Assembly: GCA_963573315.1 (NCBI GenBank)
Contig: OY752144.1
Coordinates: 2,660,501-2,724,500 of the forward strand
DNA: 64,000 bases
Direction: 5' to 3'
DNA from: Entomortierella parvispora
Taxonomy: Eukaryota > Mortierellomycota > Mortierellomycetes > Mortierellales > Mortierellaceae
A program made the position numbers and the translations under genes. The notes under the pieces are model-generated. The model made no database searches. It was given only the letters and a program-made list of their open reading frames with translations, and was not told where the DNA came from. Each line of letters begins with the position of its first letter. Within the stretch, counting starts at the first letter, position 1. This document shows positions 34,760-46,578 of this stretch, piece after piece.

Positions 34760-37553
34760 GCTTAGGTGGATGGAAGACACGCCGCAGGCGTATCAATCAG
34801 AAAACAATAAAGGAAAATAAGCAAAAGCAAGGTGATGGGGGGACAGGGGTTGAGAAGGAGTTTAGGAGGTGGCCCTGATTGCCTGCTGCTGAGGGGTTAT
34901 CGTGTGCTGGATATCTGAACAGAACAAATAGGGTGAAAAAGACTGGACGGCGCAAGGCGATGTAGGGGTACGTAGATAGAGAAGTGCAGATGGGAGTCGT
35001 TACAGAGATATCGGTGGACAGGGAGAGAAAAATGGAGAGAAAGATAGAAAGGAAAGGAGGGGAAGGGAGAGGAAGAGAGAGAAAAGAAAGAAGGAAAACG
35101 GACCAAGAGGACACAGGACGGGGGGAGGGTAGAGAGAAAGAGAAGGAAGAGTAAATGAGAGAAGAAAACGTGCTTCCCTTGTATTTGGAAAGGGAGAGGG
35201 TGGGAAGATGGGGAAGCGCAATGGAACAATTAACAACAGCCGGATGATGGACAATCCAGTCCAAGAGAAAGGTTCAGCTTTGCTCTCCTGGATCTGAAAA
35301 GGGCTAGAGAGGGACGACAAGGAGGTTCAGGGGGGGAAGGGGAGTCTGGAAAAGAACAAAGGGAGAGTCGGGTCAGAAGCACAAGAGATGGGGATGAGGT
35401 TGAGCGAAAAGGAAAAAACACCTGCAGGGTAGGAAGAGGCAAAGTGGGTGGAGATATGCGTACGGAACTCTGGATTGATGTGCAAGGAGAAAGGTAATGT
35501 GTCGTGGACGATCGATATGGTTGTGCGGTCTATGTGGACGGGTTTCCTGGCAGACGTCAATTACAGGCGTGATATAACATGCAAGGAGGGAACAATAGCA
35601 ACGGACAAACGTGGAAACGTCGATGAGTGAGGTAGTACGCGTGTGCAGGGAAGAGAGGACTGAGAGGGTCGAGGAGATCTGTGCTTTCGGCGCAGGGACG
35701 GTTGCTGAGTCGTCGGTTGGAAAGGGAAGAATGTGAATCGAGAATAGGCTGAGATGCGTATGAATGATGCAAAGAGACTGAGAATGTCCAACACTGTCCC
35801 AGGCAAGGTCATGGTGGGTTGCTTCGAGCCGTAGGTGATCAGTCGAAGGTCCTTGCTTGCCCTCGGCTGAGACGCAAGAGAGTAAAGTTGCGTGGTGGTG
35901 TGGTGTGGGGGAAAGCGAGAGGTGTGAATAGGAGCCGTTCAAAGGGAGTGTATGTGAACCAGGACTGGACGAATCAAGATGGATGAGAAAGTGGCGATGA
36001 AAGGAAAAGGAGCAAAAGAGCAGATCATGGACTGGGAACGAGAGTGGTTTTTAATCGCCTTGTCGCCTTGGCTTCTGGTAAGTAATGACTAGGGTATGAC
36101 TGGGACGGGGGTCGAAACCTGTGCGGTCGAGCGAAATGAAAAACAACTGGCCAAACGCAAACCGCAGGGAAGAGGCAGGGACAATATTGGCCGAGATCAA
36201 TGTCACGAAGCAGGAAAGGGAAGGGACGAAGGAGGAAGGGGAGGACAAAGATTCCAATATCAATCTGACCTCGGAAGAGGAGACAGGGTGTGCTTGACGC
36301 TGTTGGAATGCCCTGTCCTTCTTGCCGTGGATAGTCCATGCCCTGTTTGTTTGGGTTTTCTATCGATCAGCCTTCACTCTGTGTGTTGTCCCGATGCTCT
36401 TTCGACCTTCTGCCTTGGTGCTTGGCGCTTGATCTCTTTAAACAAACTCTTGGGGCCCAGGAAAAGCAACAACGAAGTGAAAGTGGCGCATGCAACGCGA
36501 GGAAATCACGCTCAGCGAATGCCTCAACCTTTCGTCTACATTTGCTGTGCTTTGCTTTCCTTTTTTATCCTCGACGCGTCCGTCCCACATGCCAGGCAAC
36601 TGTTGTTGTTCCTGCCAACGAACCACGAACCAATCCCATCGTGAGGGAAACACACAGGCAGGATTGAGATTGGGGACAGCCAGTGTTTCAAGCAGCGATA
36701 CACTCAGACCAGTGTCCACAAATGCCCGTCCTCCCCCTCTTCCCCCCTTTTCCCTTGCGTGGTCTGCCCCTTTTCGTTGTAAATGCAGCCATGTTTGTTT
36801 GTGTGACCCAGCCTTCTCGCGAAAGAGCGGAACAGGAAGGAACCCGTCCAGGGGCATGGCTCGCCAATGCCAAAAACAGGATTGTTTGCTACAAAAGAGA
36901 TCCTGTTCGGTGCGTGTGCCTACGAAGGCGGTCATTTCGCGATCGCAGGCTCCACCTTCCAGCTTGCAAAGTCGGTCATTCAGTTTCAGGAACCCCGGTT
37001 GGGGCATTAGGCACTGTGTGTATCGCACTGCGATTCACTTGTGTAAATACAGTGGCACGGCCGAACAGCCAATAGCGCGTTTCCCCGTCTGGTCCGCAAG
37101 ACAAAGACCAACGAGACGTCAAAGGAAAGGATGGCCGCTAGACTAGCCGAGCATGGATGGTCACACCAGCCCAGGAAGGTTAAATCAGTGGACGCCCGGC
37201 TGCTTGTTTTTCCCTGGCGGATCACCCAGTCGGCCTCCAAGGTGCCTCTTCCCCCCAATTGCTCTTGGGTTGTCAACGATATCCCCAACAGAGTGCACTC
37301 TCCACAGTTCACGCACGCACACACACAACCAGCCCAGCCCAACGGGTTGAACGTGACCTGCAGGGCGCACAACCTTTTTCATACGGTAGACAAGACCGTT
37401 ACAAAAGCAAATGCCATTGACTTCTCTCTTCCTTTCTTGCAATCACATCTCATTCCTCCCCATTTTCTGGACATTGTCCCCGCTCTCGAGTCACCCCATT
37501 CTCCGACAGCATCAGCAACATTCATCCATTCGGCTTTTCTTTAGCAGCACACA
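34760..37553. other. Divergent intergenic region, purine-rich
   Basis: About 2.8 kb between divergent starts. On the plus strand 35000-35350 is strongly GA-rich, which on the minus strand is a long CT-rich leader or promoter for the HHCC gene. No gene found in the remainder. Short frames on both strands lack coding character. Confidence 0.5.
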
Positions 37554-40323
37554 ATGCCAACTTTCGTTAGGAACAACAACCTCGAACGACAGAGTACCGA
37601 AGTTCCAGGCACACGGACTGAAGGTGCCACAGGTAAGACCCCTGAGTCAACTGGACATCCTGCTTGCCACTTCTGATTTTGAGCTAACCTGGATGAACTT
37701 GTGGCAGGACACTACCGCCACTCTGCCTTTGCGGATGGCCTGGTGGACCACATCCGTGAAGCGCCTCATGTGAAGACCCTGTACGATCTCTTTGAGACTT
37801 GTAAGTTGTGCATCCCTATCCTCGTGCGTGCGTTTCTTTTCTCCACACACGGCAAAAAAATAGAGAGAAAATCCGAGGGGGGGAAAAAAAAAAATGAGCC
37901 GCGCCCCTGCAGGAACGAAAGGAAGAAAAAAAAATTGCCAGCCGAATCACGCTCAAAGCAGAAAGAAAATGCTCACATTACTGTGCTCCCCTCGATCATT
38001 GTCCTCCCATTTCGTTCCCACACCTCAAGCTGTCTCCAAGCATTCAGATTTGGACTTTCTCGGTCAGCGATCCTACGACCCAGTAACAAAAACCTATGGC
38101 GGGTACACCTGGCAGACCTACGGACATATTCGTCAGAGGATCAATGAATTCGGAAGCGGTCTGATGCACATCAACGAGGCTGTGCTCGCTAGCGATCAAC
38201 TCAACCGCTGGTCGCTTGGGATCTGGTCCATTGGGCGCCCGGAATGGTTTATTTCGGAGATGAGCTGTAACTATTACAACAACATTTCGGTTCCTCTCTA
38301 CGACACGCTTGGGCCCGATTCTGTTGAATATGTGATCAACCACGCTGAAGTTCGCGTGGTCTCCTGCAGTGGTGAGTCAACTGAACAGCCGAAGGATGCC
38401 TGAATTCCTCTTCTCTACCAATGCTTAACAAAGAAGATTGCCTTCTTCCTCAATCAATTAGCCAACCATATTGCCACGCTTCTTCAGAACTCGCACAAAT
38501 TACCTACACTTAAGGCCATCGTTTCCATGGACTCCTTTACTAACGCAGCCGCACTCCCTGGATCTGCCAATACCGCCGAAGTTATTCGCGCCTGGGGCGC
38601 AGAGAAAGGCATCAAGATCTACGACTTTAGTGAGGTCGAAGCCCTTGGTCGGGCATTCCCTCGCAAACACCTGCCTCCGATGTCACAAGACGTGGCTTCT
38701 CTCTGCTACACGAGTGGCACCACTGGCCAGCCTAAGGGCGCCATGCTGACCCACCGCAACTTTATCGCCGCTGTTGGCACCGGCCGAGAGGGTATGCGTC
38801 TGACTCCTAACGATGTCACCATCAGGTACTGTATCCATTCCAAGTAGCGGGCTAAATTTGCAGATCAAACAGCCTAACATTTATAATACTATAATACTTG
38901 CAACTTTGGTAGCTATTTGCCATTGGCGCACATCATGGGCCGTGCCTCCGACACAAACGCCTGTTTCTCAGGCTGCAGGATCGGTTACTTCAAGGGCGAC
39001 GTCATGACCTTGATGGACGACGTGGTGGAGCTCAAGCCCACTTATTTCTCAGCTGTCCCGCGACTCCTCAACAGACTCTATGCTCGCTTGGTAGCAGCCA
39101 CGATCGATGCTCCAGGATTGGCGGGTGCCTTGGCTCGCAAAGGTGTTGCTGTCAAGTTGGCCAATTTGGAAGCGGGCAAAGGTGTGCATCACCCTCTGTG
39201 GGACCGGTTGATTTTTAACAAGGTGAAGATGGCCCTGGGAGGTCGTGTCCAGATCATGCTGACGGGATCAGCACCCATTGCGAAAGAGGTGCTCAACTTT
39301 CTGCGTGTTTGCTTCGGCTGCTATGTCGTTGAGGGCTATGGGTCCACCGAAGGCATGGCCACTGCCACTGTTACCATGGTTGAGTATGTCTCTCACCGCT
39401 TGTCTGTCAATCAAGCTGTTTCGACTTTTCACAAACGCAACCATCTCTGACAATGGCATTATCTTTGCATCTATCTTAGCGAATATGTCCCTGGACACGT
39501 TGGCTGTCCTCGCGCTGGATGCGAGATTAGACTTGTTGATGTGCCCGCCATGAACTATTTCAGTACAGACAAGCCATTCCCTCGAGGAGAGATCCAGATC
39601 CGAGGTGCGGTTATTTTCAAAGGCTACTACAAGGACGAGAAAAACACTCGTGAGACTGTGGATGATAATGGTTGGTTGGCGACGGGCGACATTGGGTTCG
39701 TGGACAATCGTGGATGCTTCACCATTATTGATCGCAAAAAGAACATCTTCAAGGTAAGAAACTTTTCTCTTTTCTTCTTTGGTCGGGCCCTGTTTGCGAA
39801 TCTTTCAACGAGCTGACCCTCATTGCCCCGTTTCACTATCCTTCTCCTTGATTCTTTGTAACAGATGGCGCAAGGAGAGTACATTGCGCCAGAAAAGATT
39901 GAAAACATTTTGACGGCTCGCTGCAAGCTCATCTTGCAGGCCTACGTCCACGGTGATGCGCTCGAATCGACCTTGGTTGCGGTAGTGATCCCCGATCCCG
40001 AGACATTCCTGCCGTTTGCTAACGCTGTCGCAGGAACCCAGACTACAATGGCCAATCGAGCCGGGTACAAGAAACTGATCGACGATCCCAAAGTCAATGC
40101 CGCGTTCATGGTGGAACTTGAGAAGGCCGGCAAGGCCGGCAAATTGCGTGGATTTGAGTTTGTCAAGAGATTGTACCTTTCGACAGACATGTTCTCGGTT
40201 GAGAACAACATGATGACCCCCACTTCCAAGGTCCGTCGCCCTCAAGTCCGGGAATTCTTCGCGGACAATATCCAGTCCATGTATGAGGATATTCATCGTA
40301 CTACCCCTGTCGCAAAGTTGTAA
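37554..40323 (+). CDS. Long-chain acyl-CoA synthetase with PTS1 end, copy 1
   Basis: Seven exons: 37554-37632, 37708-37800, 38030-38371, 38462-38825, 38913-39383, 39480-39753 and 39865-40323 (693 residues, all phases consistent). The adenylate-forming signatures are intact: Y-T-S-G-T-T-G-Q-P-K-G-A, E-G-Y-G-S-T-E, T-G-D-I-G and D-R-K-K-N-I-F-K. It activates fatty acids to acyl-CoA with ATP. The C-terminus is A-K-L, a canonical peroxisomal targeting signal, so a Faa2-like role feeding beta-oxidation is likely. The next gene is a tandem paralogue with the same ending. The two differ in intron content: copy 1 has introns near the S-C-S-G and T-I-R-S positions that copy 2 lacks. Confidence 0.93.
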
Positions 40324-40940
40324 ATAAACAAAGTCCACCAAGTCCTGGACAATTTTCCAAGTCCTCGGTCTCGCTCGAGAAAAGGAACGGAGGCATTTGA
40401 TCTGGAGTGCCCACATGCATGGGCGTCAATTGTCCGGGAAGGACCTGAAGCTGGTCCACGGACTGACTTTTGTCCAGGGCAACAGTCTCGAGAGGAAGAG
40501 GTGTGCAGAAAGAAGAAAAGGTTGCCTCCGGGCCGGGCAAACCTTGACGAACAGGGACGGACGTGGCTCCAATTGCCCCCTCCCCACCGCTTGTGCGACC
40601 AAGCAGTGGGGGATTCATTCAGCAAAGGTGTGATCGATCGAGTCGGCACTGTCTCCGTCAGGCGAGGAGCTGAGCGTCGTCTCGAGAACGAGTTTGTTGA
40701 CTTTGTTGGGCCTGCTTCTCTCGCTATGACCATCCAGTTGACCACACTGTCCTTCTACACCAAACTCTTTGGTTCTCTTGCGTGGCCCTTCTCTCTCTTC
40801 TCTTTCCTCCATCTCTTCTCAATCAACCCCCATTCGCTCCCATTGTCATACCCCATTCCATTCCATTTCATTCCTTCTTCAGTTCAACCCCCGCTTTTTT
40901 TTTTCCCCACACTTCTCGCCCCTCCTCCTCTACCCACGGC
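40324..40940. other. Spacer between the acyl-CoA synthetase genes
   Basis: About 620 bp, ending in a CT-rich leader. It presumably contains the terminator of copy 1 and the promoter of copy 2. No gene seen. Confidence 0.5.
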
Positions 40941-43410
40941 ATGCCCACTTTTGTCAAGTTCAACCTCGATCAGCAGAGCATCGAGCTTCCCGGTACCCGC
41001 ACTGCTGGGGCCACAGGCAAGTCCCTACTACTATACTACTTTTATTACCCGTTTTGCTCTTTTCTTGTGTCCTCCACGACCGCTTTGCTGACCACTTGTC
41101 ATTTGTGCTTTGAAGGTCACTACCGCCACTCTGCTTTTCAAGACGGTCTGATTGAGCATATCCGCGAGGCCCCACATGTCAGAACTCTCTATGATATGTT
41201 TGAGAACTGTATGGCTCCAGTGAAAAATTGTGGACAACTTCTGAATGGACAATCTTTGGTGTCCTTGCTAACCTTTCTCCGCATCCACACCGTGTAAAAC
41301 AGCTGTCCAAAAATATGGCGACAAGGAATTCCTCGGCCACCGACCTTACAACCCAGTGACTAAAAAGCACGATGGATACGTCTGGCAGACCTACGGGCAG
41401 ATCCACAAGCGTGTACATGATTTTGGATCAGGATTGATGCACCTGAACCAGTTCATCCTTGGCCACTCGCAGTTGAACCGTTGGACCCTCGGCATCTGGG
41501 CCACCAACAGGCCTGAATGGAGCATCTCTGAAATCAGTTGCAACTATAACAATTTGGTCTCCGTTCCCCTTTACGATACCCTTGGTCCAGATGCTGTAGA
41601 GTACGTGATCAACCACGCCGAGATCCAGATTGTAGTCTGCAGCGCCAACCATATAACGACCCTGTTGCAAAACTCTACCAAGCTGCCCGGACTCAGGGCC
41701 ATCATCAGCATGGATTCGCTTCGTGATGATCCTGCCACAGCAACCCCTGGAGCTTCGAGTGCACCGGCTCTACTTCGCGCTTGGGGTGCCGAGAAGGGAA
41801 TTAAGGTCTATGACTTTTTGGAGATGGAAGTTCTCGGAGTAGCCCATCCTCACAAGCCCTCCCCTCCTCGCGAGGACGAGGTTGCGTCGCTCTGCTATAC
41901 CAGCGGCACCACTGGTCAACCTGTAAGTATTGTAAGGAAGCCACGTTGCTCCGCCTTCTCGCTCACAACATTATTTCTCCTCGACACTGTAGAAAGGTGC
42001 TATGCTCACCCACAAGAACTTTATCGCTGCTGTCAGCACCAACGTCGAGAGTGTCACAATGGGCCCTGAGGATACCATCATCAGCTTCTTGCCTTTGGCT
42101 CATATCATGGGTCGCTACATTGATTCGATTTCAATGTACGCTGGATCCCGTGTGGGTTACTTCCGAGGAGACATCTTGACACTCTTGGACGACATGGTTG
42201 AGCTTAAGCCAACTTTCTTTCCCGCAGTGCCTCGCTTGTTGAACAAGATTTACGCCAAATTGGTGGCGGCTACAATCGAAGCCCCTGGACTGGTGGGAAC
42301 ATTGGCTCGCAAGGGTGTGGCCGCAAAGTTGGCGAATCTTGAGGCAGGCAAGGGCGTCGATCATGCACTATGGGATCGGTTGCTTTTTAACAAGGTCAAG
42401 ATGGCCCTTGGGGGCAACGTTAAATCGATTGTGACTGGATCGGCGCCAATTGCAAAGGAGGTTCTTAACTTTTTGAGGATCGCCTTTGGATGCGTGGTCC
42501 TGGAGGGATATGGAGCAACAGAGAGTATGGGCACCGCAATGCTCACCTTGTCTGAGTAAGTAGCTAGGTTATGAATGCAAATGTCTTTGTTGAAAGGGTG
42601 TTAATGTTGTCCCGTCGCTGCCATAGTGAGTTTATCCCTGGCCATGTGGGTGCCCCTCGCTGCGGATGCGATGTCAAGCTGGTGGATGTTCCAGAGATGA
42701 AGTACACTTCGAACGATAAGCCTTTCCCCCGTGGGGAGATTTGTCTTCGTGGACCCCACATCTTTACTGGATACTTCAAGGACGAGGAAAAAACTAAGGA
42801 GGCCCTTGACTCCGAAAACTGGCTCCATACTGGTGATATTGGATTTGTGGATAACCGGGGATGTTTCACCATCATTGACCGCAAGAAGAACATTTTCAAG
42901 GTAAGACCAGTCAACGAGGCAGAATTCAGCGATCCAAAGTTTATTGATACAATGTGTTTCTCACAGTTGGCCCAAGGAGAATATGTCGCGCCGGAAAAGA
43001 TTGAGAACGTGCTGTCAGCCCGGTGCAACTTGATCGCCCAGCTCTTTGTCCATGGCGATTCGCTTGAGAGCAGTTTGGTGGCCATTGTCATTCCCGAGCC
43101 AGAAACTTTTATTCCTTTTGCGACCGCAATTACTGGAGGATCCACCAAGGACATGACTGTGCTTTGCAAGGATCCCAAAGTCAATGCCGTATTCATGAAA
43201 GAGCTGGAGAAGGCAGGCAAGGCAGGTGGTCTTCGCGGGTTTGAGTTTGTAAAGAGGCTTCAATTGTCCACAGACATGTTCTCAATTGACAACGGACTGT
43301 TGACGCCAACACTCAAAGTCCGTCGTCCTCAGGTCAAGGATCACTTTTTGGACCAGATCAAGGCCATGTATGACGATCTGCGAGCCTCGACCCCTGTAGC
43401 CAAGCTGTGA
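40941..43410 (+). CDS. Long-chain acyl-CoA synthetase with PTS1 end, copy 2 (GC-AG intron)
   Basis: Six exons: 40941-41016, 41116-41208, 41303-41922, 41993-42555, 42627-42900 and 42967-43410 (689 residues). The first intron starts with GCAAGT rather than GT; the homologous donor in copy 1 is GTAAGA at the same codon (G-A-T-G). Motifs Y-T-S-G-T-T-G-Q-P|K-G-A (split by intron 3), G-Y-G-A-T-E, T-G-D-I-G and D-R-K-K-N-I-F-K are intact. The C-terminus A-K-L is a peroxisomal targeting signal. The neighbouring copy is the nearest relative. Divergence of the N-terminus and of the loop near residue 230 suggests different chain-length or expression roles, but this is inference. Confidence 0.93.
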
Positions 43411-44142
43411 AGGGCTTAGAAAAAATAATATATCCGGGCTGTGCTCCCCTCTACCCTTTTTGTCAAAAGTTGTTAATGCCAAGCAAACGTTCTATGCAAT
43501 TTGCATGAGGTATAATATGAGTCTTGGACACATGGACCACCCTGGTCGACCGGCATTTGCAAGTGCCGACCGAGCCAGGCGGCGTCTGTCCCAGAGAGTG
43601 ATGGGGCTCTTGTGCTCAAGACTGGCATGGCACTGCATGCACCCTGAAGTGTCAGTGAGAGCCTCACGGCTATTTCGGGCGCCAGGAAATTTGCGGGTTG
43701 GGTCTCCCCCGCATCGTCGCATCCACAGATCTGATCCAAGTAGGGGGGAGAGGTGTATATGGAGGATGGAGTGCAAGGGTTGATAATCCGTAGTCAGTGA
43801 GCGTGCGCGACTTGAGGTTCTGAGAAGTTGCCAAGAGCCAAGAGAAACAGCGAAATAATTAGCGAGGCTTCCAGGGGGTCGGACTCTCGCTCTTTTAAAA
43901 TCGATGTTTTCTTGGCATTTTTTTCGGGTGTACCTGGAGTTTCTTGGCAATTGATAGATTTCAGGGTCTTTGCGTTCTTTCGCAGGCGTTGCTACTGTGG
44001 GAGCGGATATCGGGAAAACAGGAACAAAGAGTCCAGAGAAGGGCATTTGCATCGTGCTGTGCAACCGCGAGCGGGGCGAAATATCCCGGCCCTTTGCTGC
44101 TGCCTCACGTTAGGTCAATTGTTGTTCCACTTAGCTCGCTGG
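43411..44142. other. Intergenic upstream of the arrestin-like gene
   Basis: About 730 bp without a supportable gene. It contains the 3' flank of the acyl-CoA synthetase pair. Confidence 0.45.
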
Positions 44143-44182
44143 TTGTCCGACGGAGGTCGTTGCTTGTCCGACGGAGGTTGTT
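44143..44182. repeat. 21-bp tandem duplication upstream of arrestin-like gene
   Basis: Two copies of TTGTCCGACGGAGGT followed by CGT or TGT, with period 21 bp. They lie about 160 bp upstream of the TATA box at 44344 and could be duplicated activator sites. Confidence 0.8.
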
Positions 44183-44343
44183 GATCGACCACTGCAATGG
44201 AGGAGAACACGAAGTTTAGTAGGGTAGGAAGCGATGGGGGAACAAACTGGGTTGACTGACGACTTGAGAACCGAACCCAGCGGATGTCTTGGCTCTCCCA
44301 TTTTGGATCAGGGGTCTCGCTTGTTTGCCGGAAGTACTGACGG

Positions 44344-44351
44344 TATAAATA
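44344..44351 (+). promoter_or_regulatory. TATA box of the arrestin-like gene
   Basis: TATAAATA, 195 bp upstream of the ATG at 44546, followed by a T/C-rich leader. Confidence 0.6.
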
Positions 44352-44545
44352 CACGGAGACCCGCTGGCTTTTCTTCAGTTCGTTCGACTTCGTCATTGAC
44401 CATCGTTCGACCTTTGCCTTTTCATCATCGACGCTTATTCTTTTTATTGTACCGCTCGGTCTCCAATTGCTCTTTTCTTCTCTCCCTCTCTCTTCACCAT
44501 CAACAAAACACTATCCCCGCTCGTCCACTTCAACTCTTCACAACC

Positions 44546-45797
44546 ATGCGCGCACAGAAGCAGGATTCCTTGAAGCAAAAGTCACTCACCATTCATATCG
44601 ACACAGACCACGTTGGACCACATGGCATGCCCCTCGTTTACGGATCAACGCCAGAGTCCATCGGGGCCATCAAAGGCACTGTCCGCTTTGCATCCAACTA
44701 TGACTGCAAGGGACGGGACATCCAGATCATTTACGAGGCCTGGATCGAGTCCCATTGGACAGGTAATCATTATGGCACCACCGCAAGCAACAACCGCTGT
44801 TATCGGCAAGTAAAACTCACCTTCCTTGTTTCTTTGCCTCTGAGTAGTGCAGGAGAACAAGAAAACAGTCCAGCACCAGTCAAAGGAGGTATTTGGCTAC
44901 CAGACCTGGGCCTTCCCTCTTGTACACACTAAGCCCAACGGATCTGTAGTTGTCGCGGGTGAGTACGAGCAGTCATTTGAGGTGTCGCTCGTCCACCCAG
45001 CAGACAAGGTCCGATCGTCGATTGACAGCAACTCGTCTACCTCATCATCAGCGACATCCAGCGTCATTTCATTGCCAGCTGTGTCCGCGTCGACATCAAC
45101 CTCCTCACTCCCCACCTTCATCTCCAACTCCACGCTCACGTCCACAGCAACCTCAGCAGTCACCTCAGCCTACTCCACGCGGTCGCGGTCGCGGTCGACA
45201 GCAACGCCTGTGATCTCTTCGGCCGCTCTGGCGTTGACCTCGACATTCATGGGAAGGACATCACTTTTACCGTCAAGCAGCTACAGCCCACACGCAAAGA
45301 TCAAATATACCATCCGCGCTGTCTTGCAGCGACCGTTCCCAAGTCTTTCCAACTTTGAGGCTTCCCAGGAAGTTTGGGTCCTTCACTCTAGTCCACCTAC
45401 TCCAGCAACAACACCTGTCCCACGACCACCATCGCCCTCGCCTTCAATGGCCACACTACGACCGACTCTGACGACGCCGCCAATCAAGCACAGCCCCAGA
45501 GTATCCTCTTTACCCTCACAGGCAGCTTCTACAGCAATGCGTACTTCAGAATTGGCAACAAAGTCGAGGGAACCTTCATCCCAGGTTTTCTTCAGGAACG
45601 GGACACCAACGATAGTGAAGACGGAGCCCCAGGTGCCTGTTTTGTCACAGCGTACTACCCTCTTGCCTTCAACAAAGGTCTCATCCTTACCGCCCACTCC
45701 TCTCCAAGGCTCCAGCTCAAAACAGGTATGCTCAACTTCTATGCCATGTGCTCAAACAAAAGAAGGGGAAGGAGTTTCTAGTTGTCCTGTTTTCTGA
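44546..45797 (+). CDS. Arrestin-like protein, 3' frame in doubt
   Basis: Exon 1 (44546-44762) and an exon from 44848 encode an arrestin N-lobe: L-T-I-H-I-D start strand, G-A-I-K-G-T-V, Q-I-I-Y-E-A-W, G-E-Y-E-Q-S-F-E-V-S-L, and after a Ser/Thr-rich insertion I-K-Y-T-I-R-A-V-L-Q-R-P-F and S-Q-E-V-W-V-L. Arrestin-related proteins act as adaptors for ubiquitin-dependent endocytosis of membrane proteins. This frame runs to a stop at 45797, but from about 45392 another frame (F-Y-S-N-A-Y-F-R-I-G-N-K-V-E-G-T-F to L-Q-L-K-T-G) has better third-position composition and a possible donor at 45727. I find no intron joining the two frames. So either the gene is frameshifted or its 3' half is alternatively structured. 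The typical C-lobe is not clear. Confidence 0.6.
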
Positions 45798-46130
45798 CAA
45801 AGAATCTTTTCATTTTTTTTTTTTTTGGTTGCTCTTGAAAGAAAAAGGATCTGCCTCTGACTTTTTCCTCATCCTCCCCCTCCTTCTTGTCCAATCTTGC
45901 TTTGCCTCTGTTCGTGCTTGTCCTTGTGGCTGCGTTTAGTTTATCGTCTTTTTCTTTTATTTTTGCACCTTCATTCTCGGACTGAGCTTCTGCAAGCACC
46001 GACTGGCCCAACTGTAAATATCCGTCTCCCGCCCTTCTCAATATACCCCTTGCTGCTGCAACGACGCGTCTCTCTCTCTCCACTCCCCTCCCCCATCATA
46101 TTGCCTTAGAAACTGAACCTCATGATCTTC

Positions 46131-46176
46131 ACAACCTTTCACGACCTTTCATGACCTTTCACGACCTTTCATGACC
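46131..46176. repeat. 10-bp tandem repeat
   Basis: Almost five copies of A-C/T-GACCTTTC alternating ACGACC and ATGACC, about 400 bp upstream of the T-box ATG. Confidence 0.85.
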
Positions 46177-46214
46177 CCCATAACGAACCCAATAAAAATA
46201 ATACAAAAAAAGAC

Positions 46215-46220
46215 CACGTG
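46215..46220. promoter_or_regulatory. CACGTG E-box-type hexamer
   Basis: Palindromic CACGTG followed by AC, a context favoured by bHLH factors in fungi. It is in the T-box upstream region. A single hexamer is weak evidence. Confidence 0.3.
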
Positions 46221-46578
46221 ACCCGTCCGTTTTCATGAGCCAAATCGGTCAGCAGAAAGAACATCACATCCAAAAGGTCGACAAGCTCTCCCCTTCGTCT
46301 TCCCCACTCCCTTCCTTCCTCCTCAAGGTCTGCCTCATCTGATCCAGTTTTCAACAAAGAACGCCTTGGATCTGTTGCAGCCATTTCAAGGAACAGAACT
46401 CAAACCTGCGGCGTCTGCTATTTGGCCTGCCTGAAAGCCACCTCTCGGTCGATCCAGGTCGCTTGACATAGTCCCGTCCTTTGGCACTCCTTCCGCAACA
46501 ATACAGTACCAGTGCACTTCACACACACTAAATCCTCAGTTCCAGTCGGCCTGCCAAGCTGACTCTTGGTACGCCGCT

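Larger units (their letters stand above)
45798..46578. other. Intergenic with tandem repeat before the T-box gene
   Basis: About 780 bp. It has T-rich sequence, the 10-bp tandem repeat at 46131-46176 and a CACGTG hexamer at 46215-46220. No gene seen. Confidence 0.5.

Noticed and set aside
44897..45350. A second frame with C-ending codons through the Ser-rich part of the arrestin-like gene
   Set aside because: It contains several stops before 45020 and one near 45356, and the arrestin motifs on both sides are in the other frame.
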